Counted from the first letter of the stretch, positions 29,440-40,033 are shown. The stretch is DNA of 64,000 bases from Henckelia pumila (GCF_033568475.1 NC_133123.1:159417753-159481752), one strand, 5' to 3'. The notes: generated by a model from the sequence alone, not told the origin. Program-made: numbers and translations.

Positions 29440-29512
29440 GGCACACCAAGCAATTAGAAAATTTCAAGAAGTGATTGGAAGAAGAAGAGGGATTCGTACA
29501 GGTATATATTAA
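29440..29512 (+). CDS. Predicted terminal exon of NLR1 (first copy)
   Basis: Preceded by a conserved acceptor (ATAATTTTGTCTGGCAG). Joined in phase 2 to the donor after 29001 it reads R-AHQAIRKFQEVIGRRRGIR-TGIY and stops at 29510-29512. It contains its own possible donor (ACAG|GTATAT, after 29501). Amphipathic and basic. Exon call is inference from paralogue conservation. Confidence 0.55.
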
Positions 29513-30155
29513 ATGACGAATAATTTCAATTGAATTTCATAAATAATAAATTATTTATCCTCACCCAAATATCATGAATATATGGAGAATTGGTGCAATG
29601 TATGTAATGCATATGACATATATATGCTTGCAAACACAATTGCAAGAACTGATAAACTCGTGCCATCAACAATTTAAGTGCTTGAAGTTGGTTAAATATT
29701 TGTTTTCTCTTTTAGTTTCATTATTTCGAGTTTTTGCAGTGCATACATATATATCTATTCTGCAAGTATAAATAGAATGATAAATGTTTTTGGTTATGAA
29801 TTTGTCTCTTTGGCTTTTGAGTTGTGTTGTTATCTTAAATTTTATTTATTGTCATTACATGGAAAAAGATGAATGAAACTAGGTCATAACTGTAGCATTT
29901 TATTTTTTAAGCACAGGTATTAAATGTACATGTTGATTTGACCATTTTTAAAGTTATTAATGCTGAAGCATCATTTCCCTTTATTTATTAAAAACAATTT
30001 GTTTCAATAGCTTCAATTGGCATGAAAAAGGTGATATTATTCTCAAAAAACAAAACCGAAAAAAAAAAAGAAAAAGGGATGAGATCAATTTGTGTCACCT
30101 GAAATATCAGTTTCTTAATTTAAAGAATTTATTCTTTAATTTTGCCTGGTTGTAG

Positions 30156-30213
30156 GGCGGCTAGAACAATTCAAGAAGCATTTAGAAGGAAGAAGATGAT
30201 TCGTCATAGGTAA
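30156..30213 (+). CDS. Duplicated terminal exon behind NLR1, IQ-like
   Basis: Acceptor ATTTTGCCTGGTTGTAG|G. Spliced in phase 2 from NLR1 it reads R-AARTIQEAFRRKKMIRHR then TAA (30211-30213). The AxxIQxAFRRxxxxR pattern resembles a calmodulin-binding IQ motif but is not a perfect consensus. It is a diverged tandem copy, about 715 bp downstream, of the exon at 29440. The flanks are also duplicated (TTCAATTGAATTTCATAAA and CCAAAATATCATGAATATAT). Confidence 0.5.
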
Positions 30214-30964
30214 GCGTAGAATGATTTCAATTGAATTTCATAAAATATTTGTCCTCACCAAAATATCATGAATATATTGGGAATTGGTGCAATGAAGCGC
30301 ATATGACATATCTTGAAAATGTTTTTTGAATTGTAGAAATTAGCCTAAAATCTCCACCCTTACTTTTAATTTGCAAATGAGTCTCTTTGTCAGACTTGAA
30401 TCTTAAGGGATCTCTACTGTCAATATTTTTAGTTCTAGCTTCTCCTTGCAATTAAACAAATTTGTTAAGAAAATCTTTATAATCACTTATTTTTAAGGTT
30501 GCAAACACCACCTTAACAACTTGTCGATTTTCCCTCCACCTTCAACAGTAATGTCCGTCCGTGGATTTCTCCTCCACCACCGACTCTTGACCGTTTCTGG
30601 GGTCGATTCTCGTCCATGGACGACAGTAGAAGGATAGCTTAGATCCAACAGGTTTACTAGATTTTGGAGGTATTTTGCTTTCAAGCCGAGGCCGGTGAGC
30701 CATTTAAAAATTCCAACAAAGAGTTTAATCTTCTCAAACGGCGAGCCATTTCTCTTTTCCAATCGAAGCTTTGCATTGAACAGTCAGTCTTTTTTTTAAA
30801 AAAAAATATTATTGGGATGATGCATTTGTAGATATTTTTGGTATTAGATTTATCTTGTAGGTAATGCAATTGTAAAACTTCATCAAATATTTTTTTTTTT
30901 GGGGTTAGTTATTGTTAGTCAGGGTTGTACTAACCAATTTTTATACTTTGAAGATGGTTATATC
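30214..30964. other. Intergenic with possible gene fragment
   Basis: Non-coding except a 298-bp less AT-rich patch (30493-30790). On the minus strand it reads MEKRNGSPFEKIKLFVGIFK... for 89 codons. No family recognised and no paralogue in the window. It may be a captured exon. Poly-A/T runs flank it. Confidence 0.3.
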
Positions 30965-31475
30965 ATTTTGTGTTTTTTTGGTAGAGGTGGTGTAACATAT
31001 GGTAACGTACCGAAAATTAAGGTATAAGAACAATTTATATCAATATCGTACCAATAGCATACTGATTATACCCAAACTGCACGGTATACCGAGATTTCGG
31101 TACGGTATCGCTTATACTATTTTATACCCCAAAAAAATCTTATATTTTTAAAATTTATAAATTTATATATATATTTTAAATTCTTATATATTGTTTCGAT
31201 ATTTCTGTATTTCGGTATATACCAAAAATTTCAAATTTCATCTGTTATTGTACCACACCGAAGTTTTCGGTATATCAAAATCGATAAATTCGACATTTTT
31301 TCAGTATGATAACCGCAGCATAAAAAAATTCGGTATTTTTTCCAACCTTAGTTTTTTGGTCTGCCGAAATATCGATTCATAGTACTGCGGTTAGGGATGG
31401 TATATCATATCGTACTATCGAAATTGTATATCATATCGAAAATTGCGGTATAAAAAATGTTATACCGATACCGTT
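30965..31475. repeat. Non-autonomous DNA transposon remnant rich in CGGTATA
   Basis: Many variants of CGGTATA/TATACCG in both orientations (31083-31105, 31213-31220, 31265-31275, 31445-31470). The right side holds TTAGGGATGGTATATC and the left TAGAGGTGGTGTAAC. Such subterminal repeats suggest a decayed hAT-like non-autonomous element. Ends not resolved. Confidence 0.45.
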
Positions 31476-31869
31476 GGACTTGAGTGTGTCTCAAATCTTT
31501 TTGGACCTCTGCTTCCTTCATTATTCCTTATGGACAAGGCCTGATTTAAAGTTCATTGGACTCTTAAAGCTCATGTCGTTTCATGACAGTTGGGAAAAGT
31601 TGTTACAGCAATTGCTTGCCAACCGGGTAACCAGACCAGCTGGTGCATGGGACGCTGAGATGAGAGAGAAGGTTACCGGATCATGAAGGAGCACTATAAA
31701 ATGCTGGGAAAGCTTCATGGATGAGAAGAAGAAAGAAGAAAAAAAAGAGTTTGATGTTTGTGCATAATTTTTGTTTTTAATATGGCCAATTAATTGTATG
31801 TTTGTTGTTCGATTTGGACTAAAAAAGAAGAGCTTGAAATTAGTTTCAAAAATATTAATAAACACATGG
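31476..31869 (+). other. Unrecognised segment with 70-codon ORF
   Basis: Frame 31474-31686 encodes a 70-residue peptide (MDLSVSQIFLDLCFLHYSLW... ending REKVTGS). No domain recognised. It is followed by an A/G-rich run AAGAAGAAAGAAGAAAAAAAAG. It could be a transposon end or a gene scrap. Confidence 0.25.
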
Positions 31870-32400
31870 TTAAACCGACTATAAATATTATTCGGTTTCA
31901 GTGTGCGATTTTAGGCAAAAATTGAAATTTCATAACTCGTGAATGCGTTTTTGTTTAATTAAATTCAATGAGAAATAATTGGACTGTTAAATGAAAATAG
32001 GATTGTTAATTCTAGAAATAGATTAATAATTATTCTAGGAAATTTCGTCGTGAATATTAATGATTCTTGCTTGATTAAATCCAATACGTGACAATCATCG
32101 ATGTCTGATACCATTGTGAGTTCCTGATCATTTTTTTGAAATTTGAATTTTTCTCGAATTTACTATGCGTTTTAATTTAATTAAAATTTCTGCTTTAGAA
32201 TAATTTATTTTATTTTAATTATTAGTTAATTCATAAAATACTTCATTTAATTTAGTCTAGATTAAATTGTATAATTTATATCTTAGTATTTAAACAATAG
32301 TCTCTGTGGGATCGACTTACACTCAGTCCAACTATGTTATAACTTGACCTATTATACTTGCTAGAATTTTCCCAACCGAAATCGTCGGTCAACTATTATA
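31870..32400 (+). repeat. Degraded Gypsy LTR-like segment
   Basis: Contains CTCTGTGGGATCGACTTACACTC (32302), a block typical of Athila/Tat LTRs and similar to CTCGTGGGAACGATCCCTACTC at 4760. No ORF, and no primer site nearby. Confidence 0.45.
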
Positions 32401-32838
32401 CTCTTTTGTTCATCATAATTTGGTCAACATGAAGTGGACATGTATCAATTAAGCCATTAACAAAAGTTGATGTATCAATTTGATATTTAAGCAATAGTTT
32501 TTGTACCAAATTCATTTTTACTCCTTTTAAATATCTGAATCTGCACTCACTCAAATAAAACACACATTAGCGGGATATCACAAGATTTTTCGGTACAATC
32601 ATTATGATGCTTAAGTTAACAAAAAGAAAATATACAGGCTAGAAAATCAGAGAAAAATGGAGATGGTCAACAAATTATACTTTCTCATATTGGACATATA
32701 TAAAGTGGCAGACAGGCCTTCTGTTCTTTTTATTTTTTTTTCATGTTATTTGCCGATAAAGGTGGCTTTGATTGAGTTCAATGTTAAATCTCAGGATCAG
32801 GCTTTCATTTGTCTCATACTTAGAGAAAATTAGGGTCG
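32401..32838 (+). promoter_or_regulatory. NLR2 upstream region
   Basis: Non-coding. TATTGGACATATATAAAGTGGCAG (32687-32710) has a TATA box and matches the equivalent NLR1 region. The ATG follows about 130 bp later. Confidence 0.55.
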
Positions 32839-35589
32839 ATGGCCTATGCTGCTGTAATCTCCCTTAAGCAAACACTTGAGCAAATCCTCCTACATCCTCA
32901 TAGATATTCCATACCTTGTGACAACAAACATATTGAATCCTTTCATCAAAAGCTCGAATTCTTGCAGCACTTCTTGGAAGAGTACCCATCCCATAAAACC
33001 AACGATAAAGTTACCTCTCTAGAAAGAAGAATCAGAGATGCAGCTTATGAAGCACAAGATTTCATGGATCTCCATTTGAAGAATCTACTCGATCCAAAGT
33101 ATTGGCGTCTTCTTGATGCTTTTCGGAATGATACGATTGTTTGTTTCAAGCTGATTGCGAAAGTTGATTCCATAATTAGAGAGGTTATAAACATCAAGGA
33201 ACAAATGGAGATCAAACAAGGAACAGGTTCCTTCATGAAAGAGGAGATAAAGACTGATGCTTTGCGTAAGGATCCATCACACCTTGTTTCGAGTGATACA
33301 AAGAATTTAGTGGTGGGATTCAACCATGACCTGATGCGGGTTAAGGATCAACTTATGGGACAATCATCTACTCTCGGGGTCATCTCGATTGTAGGGATGG
33401 GAGGTATCGGTAAAACTACTTTGGCAACAAATGTTTATAATGATCCATGTGTTGTAAATCATTTTGACATTCGTGTTTGGGTCACTGTATCTCAATCGTA
33501 CAATATCAGAGATATTCTATCAGGTATGCTAGCCTCGATGAATAAATTTCCCAAGGGTGATCGATTGGGACTTGATGTGTACCAAAACTTGAAGGGTCGA
33601 AGGTACCTCATCATGATAGATGATATTTGGGATATTAAGGCCTGGGATGGCTTGAAAATGATGTTTCCAGATGACAAAACTGGGAGCCGAATCATGTTGA
33701 CCACTCGGATTGCCGATTTGGCTGTGTGTGTTAGCCCTTCTGGGACTCTTCATCAGATTTCTCCTCTAAATGATGATCAAAGTTGGAAGCTACTTTGTGC
33801 TAAAGTTTTCGGCGAAGAACCTTGCCCTCTCAATTTACAAAAAATTGGAAAGACAACTGCACACAATTGTGGGGGACTTCCCCTTTCAGTTGCGGTAATC
33901 GGTGGATTACTCTCGAAGGTAGAGAAAACACTAATGGCGTGGCAGCCCATTGCTGAAAATGTAACTTCTTTTGTGGTTGCAAGTGATGATCGATGCTCGA
34001 ACATACTAAGATTAAGCTACAACTATTTACCTCAATACTTGAAGGCGTGTTTCCTTTACATGGGAGTGTTTCCAAAAAGTCATGAGATCCCTGTTTCCAA
34101 ACTCATCAAGATGTGGGTTGCTGAAGGTTTTCTGAGACCAGATCACGGTCAAAACCTGGAAGAGGTGGGAGAGAGGTGTCTGGCAGATCTTGTTGATAGA
34201 AGCCTAATCTTAATGTCTAAGAAGAACTCTGAAGGCAAAATCAAAGTTTTCAGGATCCATGATCTCTTGCTCGATTTCTGCATAAAAGAAGCAAAGGATG
34301 AGAAGTTCCTACAAATAGCAGAAAGTGCCGCCTTTCTATTTCCAACAAGTTCAGCAAGTGAGCGTCGTGTAAGCATTCATCGAGAGGAAAAGTTGGTGAA
34401 TGGTCGGTATAATTTCGACTCCATGTCATCTACTTCTTATGTTCGCACCGTTGTATGTGTAGGACAATGCTCTCTTTCCTCAAATTTGTTCTTAAGATTC
34501 AAACTTCTTAGTGTACTAGATGCCGTTAAAGTAAAGTTTCTTGAATTTCCACCACAAGTTTTGGAGCTTCTGAATTTACGCTACATCGCTTTCGTTTATG
34601 ATGGAGTAGAAGTGCCTGCATCAATAACAAAGCTATGGAATCTCCAAACCTTAATTATTTATAGACATTTCTTTGGATATAGAAACAATCACTTACCTGT
34701 GGAAATGTGGATGATGGTTTCTTTAAGGCATGTAAGGGTTGATGGATATAATTTGCTAGACCCAAGCGCTGCCAACTTCGATCCTCACAGAAAACGTATA
34801 GTTCTTAAAGACCTTCAAACTCTGTCAGGGTTACTGAATTTGAGATTCACCAAGGAAATGTTGCAGAGCATTCCGAACATCAAGAAAATCGATGTTGTAT
34901 ATGATCAACTCTGCGTGCTGGAAAAAGGATGGTCGTACTACCAATTCCAGAATCTTGGCAATCTGCATCATCTAAAAGCATTGAAGATAAGTGTAACTCC
35001 ATCTCTGAATTCGTACTACCAATTCCAGAATCGTGGCAATCAGCATCATCTAAAAGCATTGAAGATACGTGTAACTCCATCAATGAATTCGACCTCAACA
35101 TTTAATTTTCTGTTTCCACCGTCGCTTAAAACGTTAACTTTGTGTGGTGTTGGAATTCCATGGCATGATTTGGCAATCATAGGTTCATTACCGAATCTTG
35201 AGGTTCTCGAACTGATTGATCATGCTTGCTTAGGGACAAAGTGGGAACCAAATGAAGAGCAGTTCTGTGAACTAAAAGTTTTGGTACTTGAAAGATTGGA
35301 GTTGAAGCATTGGGAAGCTGATTGTAGCCACTTTCCAAGCCTCGAGCGCCTCATTATCCGAATGTGCAACAGCTTGGTGAAGATACCATCTGAATTCGGA
35401 GAAAGCTCGACGCTTACCACAATTGGCTTGTATAAGTGTAAAGCTTCTGCCAGGGCTTCGGCAAATGAAATACTGGAGAAGCAACTGAGTTATGGAAATG
35501 ATGGCTTCCAAGTTATTTATTCCTATCCTAAATATAAGAGACTTCCACTTAGTGAACGTCCACTTGTCAGGTATGACCAGTATAAATAA
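32839..35589 (+). CDS. NLR2: CC-NB-ARC-LRR immune receptor, R1-like
   Basis: 916 residues, probable cytosolic immune receptor. Coiled-coil domain ~1-160 with RDAAYEAQDFMDLHL. NB-ARC: P-loop GMGGIGKTT (~185), kinase-2 LIMIDDIWD (~256), GSRIMLTTR, GLPLSVAVIGG (~344), CFLYMGVFPKSHEI (~403), IHD (~471). The C-terminal LRR region carries a 26-residue tandem duplication (34933-35088). There are no inactivating changes. A phase-2 donor (TGTCAG|GTATGA, after 35570) and an acceptor at 35947 predict replacement of the last six residues by eight from exon 35948-35975. It is closest to NLR1 in its 5' half (the YSIPCDNKHIESFHQKLEF region is nearly shared). Confidence 0.94.
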   Translation: MAYAAVISLKQTLEQILLHPHRYSIPCDNKHIESFHQKLEFLQHFLEEYPSHKTNDKVTSLERRIRDAAYEAQDFMDLHLKNLLDPKYWRLLDAFRNDTIVCFKLIAKVDSIIREVINIKEQMEIKQGTGSFMKEEIKTDALRKDPSHLVSSDTKNLVVGFNHDLMRVKDQLMGQSSTLGVISIVGMGGIGKTTLATNVYNDPCVVNHFDIRVWVTVSQSYNIRDILSGMLASMNKFPKGDRLGLDVYQNLKGRRYLIMIDDIWDIKAWDGLKMMFPDDKTGSRIMLTTRIADLAVCVSPSGTLHQISPLNDDQSWKLLCAKVFGEEPCPLNLQKIGKTTAHNCGGLPLSVAVIGGLLSKVEKTLMAWQPIAENVTSFVVASDDRCSNILRLSYNYLPQYLKACFLYMGVFPKSHEIPVSKLIKMWVAEGFLRPDHGQNLEEVGERCLADLVDRSLILMSKKNSEGKIKVFRIHDLLLDFCIKEAKDEKFLQIAESAAFLFPTSSASERRVSIHREEKLVNGRYNFDSMSSTSYVRTVVCVGQCSLSSNLFLRFKLLSVLDAVKVKFLEFPPQVLELLNLRYIAFVYDGVEVPASITKLWNLQTLIIYRHFFGYRNNHLPVEMWMMVSLRHVRVDGYNLLDPSAANFDPHRKRIVLKDLQTLSGLLNLRFTKEMLQSIPNIKKIDVVYDQLCVLEKGWSYYQFQNLGNLHHLKALKISVTPSLNSYYQFQNRGNQHHLKALKIRVTPSMNSTSTFNFLFPPSLKTLTLCGVGIPWHDLAIIGSLPNLEVLELIDHACLGTKWEPNEEQFCELKVLVLERLELKHWEADCSHFPSLERLIIRMCNSLVKIPSEFGESSTLTTIGLYKCKASARASANEILEKQLSYGNDGFQVIYSYPKYKRLPLSERPLVRYDQYK
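34933..35088 (+). repeat. 78-bp in-frame tandem duplication in NLR2 LRR
   Basis: Units begin TCGTACTACCAATTCCAGAA at 34933 and 35011. They encode YYQFQNLGNLHHLKALKI and YYQFQNRGNQHHLKALKI with a few substitutions. One extra LRR-like unit compared with NLR1, 3 and 4. Confidence 0.93.
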
Positions 35590-35947
35590 TAATGCTAGCG
35601 ACTAATTTGCTTTTTTTTTTGGTTCACTAAAATAATAAATTCAAGTTGCTAGATATTATTGTACCGTTTCGAAAACTTTTATAAGTTCCTCTTTTTTTTC
35701 TAAGAAATTAATGGTTGTTCAATTGGCCCGAATAAGGTGGGATAGATTCATGTGTACTCCTACTTGAAATACCATTTTCTTCCCGTTCTCCAGTCCAGTG
35801 GGAACAAGGGAATTTTCCGCTTTGGTTGGTCAATCTTGTATTAGCAGACATTGTTATTTCTTAATAAATATGCAAGATTTCCCTCTCCAAAAAAAATACC
35901 ATTTTCTAAATTTAACGAATTCATTCTATAATTTTGCTTGCGTGTAG

Positions 35948-35975
35948 GATCGATGAACTACTGGGTGCAATGTAG
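35948..35975 (+). CDS. Predicted terminal exon of NLR2
   Basis: After the acceptor AATTTTGCTTGCGTGTAG. Phase-2 joining gives R-IDELLGAM then TAG (35973-35975). Confidence 0.5.
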
Positions 35976-36959
35976 CACGTATGACATGCTCGCGTTCTTC
36001 ATGCCCACCGCCTATGCCTTCGCTGCCCTTGACATGCTCGCAATCTCCATGCCAGAATAACATAACAAATATGGACAAAGAACGTGCCATTATATGTGTC
36101 GTCCCACTCGAAGAAACTATCCTCCTGTTCCGGTACTCCATCCAGGGCACCCATGTGAAGTAGATGCTAATATATCTGTATGCTGTGAGTTTTTTTTCCT
36201 TTTTTTATTTGTCAGACATTAAAAGTCATATATATATGACAAAATCATGTAGGGATGTATTTTTTCTGTTTTGTAATTCATTTGGGAAACAAAATGGTGT
36301 GCAGCTTGCAAAAGTTTGTTGTTTGTCCCTTTGTCAGAAGCTTGTCGACATTTTCTCCATGGAACTTTCTGTTATTGTGCTCTAGTACTCGGAAATTTAG
36401 AACATCCCGACTTTCTGGCCTATGTCACACAGTAGCAGTGATGATTTTGATGTCTCATTTATCTGTTTACAAAATTTAGTTTGAGTATCCTCTTAATAAT
36501 AGTAAATATTTTCTGCTGCTTTAAAATTTTTGGGCTGATGGCTATGTAATTCCATTTTGTGATTTCTGCACGAAATCCATTTTTACATGAAGGTAAGAAA
36601 ATATGATGGTTTTTCTTCTCCATGATATTGAATTTTCGGGAAAATCGTTGAGCCTTCATCCTGTCGAATGTTCTCTAAGAAGCATTTAACACGCTAATTT
36701 TGCTCCAATATTTGCGTTAGATAGAATTACTGGTTGAATCATTTTCTCCCAAGAGTGAAAAATAGAGGATAGGTATTTGGAATCGCTTGTAATCTGATTT
36801 TCTTGACTAATTTGTATAACTAAGAGGAATATCAATTCTATATTCAGGCGGGCTAAAGTTGGATTTCTATATTCTATATCCGGAGAGGTGTAACCAGGAT
36901 TTTAAGGAATATCCTTAAAAATCATGTACAAGATGAAAAAGATAATACTAAAACATTTT
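35976..36959. other. Intergenic between NLR2 and NLR3
   Basis: A GC-richer patch (35981-36163) has a 60-codon frame (MTCSRSSCPPPMPSLPLTCS...) with an internal near-repeat GACATGCTCGC (35982, 36030). It is possibly a transferred exon; function unknown. The rest (36164-36959) is AT-rich with nothing recognised. Confidence 0.3.
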
Positions 36960-37243
36960 ATTTGTTACAACTCTCTAAACTTTGGATGGTAAAATGAGGG
37001 AATGAAACGTTAGGAGCTAAAACACTAAATGTGTTTTCAAAGTTAATATTCAAAGTCTTCTCGTTTGAATAAAAAATGTGGCTGCTTAAGTGTGAACGAT
37101 GAACAATTTTCCATTTATTCACATTGAACGTGGAAAACTACTCACAACATGATAGCAACTTATGCTTTTATTGCATTGAAGCTTAAATCTTACAACCAGA
37201 CTTCCATTTGTATCCTGGTATGTAACTGAAAGAAGCTCTTGAG
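36960..37243 (+). promoter_or_regulatory. NLR3 upstream conserved block
   Basis: Shares ordered blocks with 40504-41110 and the NLR4/NLR5 upstream regions: CTAAACTTTGGATGGTAAA, GCTGCTTAAGTGTGAACGATGA, ATTGCATTGAAGCTTAAATC, TATCCTGGTATGTAACTGAAAGAAG just before the ATG. This is probably promoter plus 5' leader. Confidence 0.6.
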
Positions 37244-39898
37244 ATGGCTTATGCTGCTATAAATTCTCTTAAGCTAACTCTTCAGCAAATCCTCCTTCAC
37301 CCTTGTATATTTTTCAGACCTCGTGAGAAGAAACATATTGAATCCTTCCATGATAAACTAGAACTCTTGCAGGGGTTTTTGGAAGAACATCCATCCCATG
37401 CAAGCAATGAAAAAGTAACATTTCTGGAAAGAAGAATTCGAGATGCGGCATATGAAGCAGAAGATACCATGGATCTCCATTTAAGCAATCTGTGTACGGA
37501 GGAAATGATTTGGCAAATGGAAATCGAGCCTATGATGAAGCAAGTTGATTCCTTAATTGGAGAGGTGACTGAGATTAAGGAACACATGGAGTTGGAGATC
37601 AAAACTGTAAAATGTTCCTTAAAGGAAGCTGAGATAAAGACCTGTGAAGAACCTCCGAATGCTTTGCGTGAGGATTCATCAAGTTCTACCAAGAACTTAA
37701 TGGTAGGATTTGGCGAGTACTTGATGCATATTAAGGATCAACTCATAGGGCAATCATCTGCACTCGAGGTCATCTCGATTGTTGGGATGGGAGGCATCGG
37801 TAAGACTACTTTGGCAACTCATGCTTATCATGATCCATATGTTGTACATCAATTTGACGTTCACATTTGGGTCACTGTATCTCAATCATATAGTATAAGA
37901 GATATCATGTCAAGCATGCTGGCCTCGATGAATATATTGCCTAAGAGTGCTCAACTAGGACTTGATGTGTACCAAAACTTGAAGGGTCGAAGGTACCTCA
38001 TCATCATCGATGATATTTGGGATATTAGGGTCTTTGATGAATTGAAAAGGATGTTTCCAGATGACGAAACTGGAAGCCGAATCATGTTGACTACTCGGAT
38101 TGCCAATGTGGCTGCGTATGCTAGTCCTTCTGGGACTCTTCATCAAATTTCTTTACTAAGTATTGTTCATAGTTGGGAGCTACTGTGTGCTAAGGTTTTT
38201 GGTGATGAACCTTGTCCTTCTAATTTACAAGAAATTGGGAAGACAGTCGCAAAAAATTGTCAAGGACTTCCCCTTTCAATTGTGGTCATTGGTGGATTAC
38301 TCTCGAAGGTATTGAAAACGCCAATGGTGTGGCAATCCGTGGCCGACAATGTAACTTCACTCATGTTTTCAGGTGACGATCAATGCTCAGAGATACTAAG
38401 ATTAAGCTACAACTATTTACCTAGATATTTGAAGGCTTGCTTCCTTTATATGGCAATTTTCCCAAAAGGTCATGAGATCCGCGTTTCCAAACTCGTAAAG
38501 ATGTGGGTTGCTGAGGGTTTTCTGAGACAAGTTCATGGCCAAGTCGCAGAAGAGGTCGCAGAGAGATGTGTGGAAGAACTCCTTGACAGAAGTCTAATTT
38601 TAAGGTCTAAGAACTCAGAAGGAAAAATCAGGGCTTTCAGGATCCATGATCTCTTGTTAGACTTCTGTGTAAAAGAAGCAAAGCACGAGAAGTTTCTTCA
38701 AATAACAGAGAGCCCTACCGATCTATTTCCGACAATTTTAGCAAGTGAGCGCCGTATAAGCATTCTTCGAGTAGAAAAGTTGGTGCATAGTCCGTTTCAT
38801 TTTGACTCCATATCATCTACCAATTCCTACGTTCGCACCTTCGTTTCTGTGGATCAAAGCTATATTTACTTCAATTTGTTCTTAAGATTCAAACTTCTTA
38901 AGGTACTGGATGCTTCTCAAGTATGGTTTGGTTACTTTCCACCTCAAGTTTTGGAGCTTGTGAATTTACGCTACATGGCTTTGCTTTGTGATGGGGATAT
39001 ACCTGCATCAATAACAAAATTATGGAATCTCCAAACCTTAATTATTTTCCGAAGTTGTTATCAAAAGATTAGTGACTTACCAGCAGAAATCTGGATCATG
39101 ACACATTTAAGGCATGTGAGGTGTGAAGGAACTCAACTGCTCTGTCCGACCGCTGCTAAATTCGACTTTGTCAAAAAACATATATTTCTTGAAAACCTGC
39201 AGACTCTATCAGGGCTATGGAATTTGGAATTCAGCAAGGAAATGTTGCGGAGCATTCCGAACATCAAGAAAATCAGTGTTTTATATGATTTGAGCAGCTT
39301 GATAGGAAATGAATGGTCGGACTACCAACTCGAGAATCTTGGCAACCTAAATCAACTCGAAGCATTGAAGATATGCGTAATTCCAGAACTAACACGATAT
39401 GTGAACTTGAAATATCGTTCAAAATTCAGGTTTCAGTTTCCGCGGTCGCTCAAGACTTTAACTCTGGGTGGGGTTAAAATAGCATGGCATGATTTGGCAA
39501 TCGTAGGTTCATTACCCAATCTCGAAGTTCTCAAACTGAAGGATCTCGCTTGTGTAGGGACAGAGTGGGAACCAAATGAAAACGAGTTCCGTGAACTAAA
39601 AGTTTTGGTACTGGAAGAACTGGACTTGAAGCATTGGAAAGCTGATTCCAACCACTTTCCAAGCCTCCAGCGCCTCATTATCCGATGGTGTCATGAATTG
39701 GTGGAGATACCATCTGGGATGGGAGAAAGCGCGACGCTTACCACAATCGGGTTGTGTATGTGTAAAGCATCTGTGTTGGCTTCAGCAAATGAGATACTGG
39801 AGAAGCAACTGAGCTACGGAAATGATGATTTTCGAGTTATTAATGTGGATCCTAAAATTAAGTGTCGTCCGTCTCTTTCCCTTGCAATTTTCAGGTGA
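37244..39898 (+). CDS. NLR3: CC-NB-ARC-LRR immune receptor, R1-like
   Basis: 884 residues, probable cytosolic immune receptor. Coiled coil ~1-150 with RDAAYEAEDTMDLHL. NB-ARC: P-loop GMGGIGKTT (~181), kinase-2 LIIIDDIWD (~252), GSRIMLTTR, QGLPLSIVVIGG (~340), CFLYMAIFPKGHEI, IHD (~466). LRR region to ~860. Intact, no stop or frameshift. The N-terminus (CIFFRPREKKHIESF) groups it with NLR4 and NLR5 rather than NLR1/2. The frame ends with a stop two bases past a phase-2 donor (TTCAG|GTGAGA, after 39894), which strongly suggests the real C-terminus is spliced to 39982. Confidence 0.94.
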   Translation: MAYAAINSLKLTLQQILLHPCIFFRPREKKHIESFHDKLELLQGFLEEHPSHASNEKVTFLERRIRDAAYEAEDTMDLHLSNLCTEEMIWQMEIEPMMKQVDSLIGEVTEIKEHMELEIKTVKCSLKEAEIKTCEEPPNALREDSSSSTKNLMVGFGEYLMHIKDQLIGQSSALEVISIVGMGGIGKTTLATHAYHDPYVVHQFDVHIWVTVSQSYSIRDIMSSMLASMNILPKSAQLGLDVYQNLKGRRYLIIIDDIWDIRVFDELKRMFPDDETGSRIMLTTRIANVAAYASPSGTLHQISLLSIVHSWELLCAKVFGDEPCPSNLQEIGKTVAKNCQGLPLSIVVIGGLLSKVLKTPMVWQSVADNVTSLMFSGDDQCSEILRLSYNYLPRYLKACFLYMAIFPKGHEIRVSKLVKMWVAEGFLRQVHGQVAEEVAERCVEELLDRSLILRSKNSEGKIRAFRIHDLLLDFCVKEAKHEKFLQITESPTDLFPTILASERRISILRVEKLVHSPFHFDSISSTNSYVRTFVSVDQSYIYFNLFLRFKLLKVLDASQVWFGYFPPQVLELVNLRYMALLCDGDIPASITKLWNLQTLIIFRSCYQKISDLPAEIWIMTHLRHVRCEGTQLLCPTAAKFDFVKKHIFLENLQTLSGLWNLEFSKEMLRSIPNIKKISVLYDLSSLIGNEWSDYQLENLGNLNQLEALKICVIPELTRYVNLKYRSKFRFQFPRSLKTLTLGGVKIAWHDLAIVGSLPNLEVLKLKDLACVGTEWEPNENEFRELKVLVLEELDLKHWKADSNHFPSLQRLIIRWCHELVEIPSGMGESATLTTIGLCMCKASVLASANEILEKQLSYGNDDFRVINVDPKIKCRPSLSLAIFR

Positions 39899-39981
39899 GA
39901 TAGATTCGTGTGTGCTACCTTATATATCATTTTCTAAATTTAATAACGAATGAATTCTATATAATTTCGCCTGCTTTGTAG

Positions 39982-40033
39982 GTTCCACGAAGCATGGCTT
40001 GCAAGAAGCGATGTTGAGATGGATTATTTCTAG
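39982..40033 (+). CDS. Predicted terminal exon of NLR3
   Basis: Acceptor TTTCGCCTGCTTTGTAG. Phase-2 joining gives R-FHEAWLARSDVEMDYF and TAG at 40031-40033. Inferred from conservation of position, phase and acceptor among paralogues. Confidence 0.55.

Noticed and set aside
30156..30213. Canonical IQ motif
   Set aside because: Spacing of the final basic residue is off by one and the Gly is Arg; only called IQ-like.
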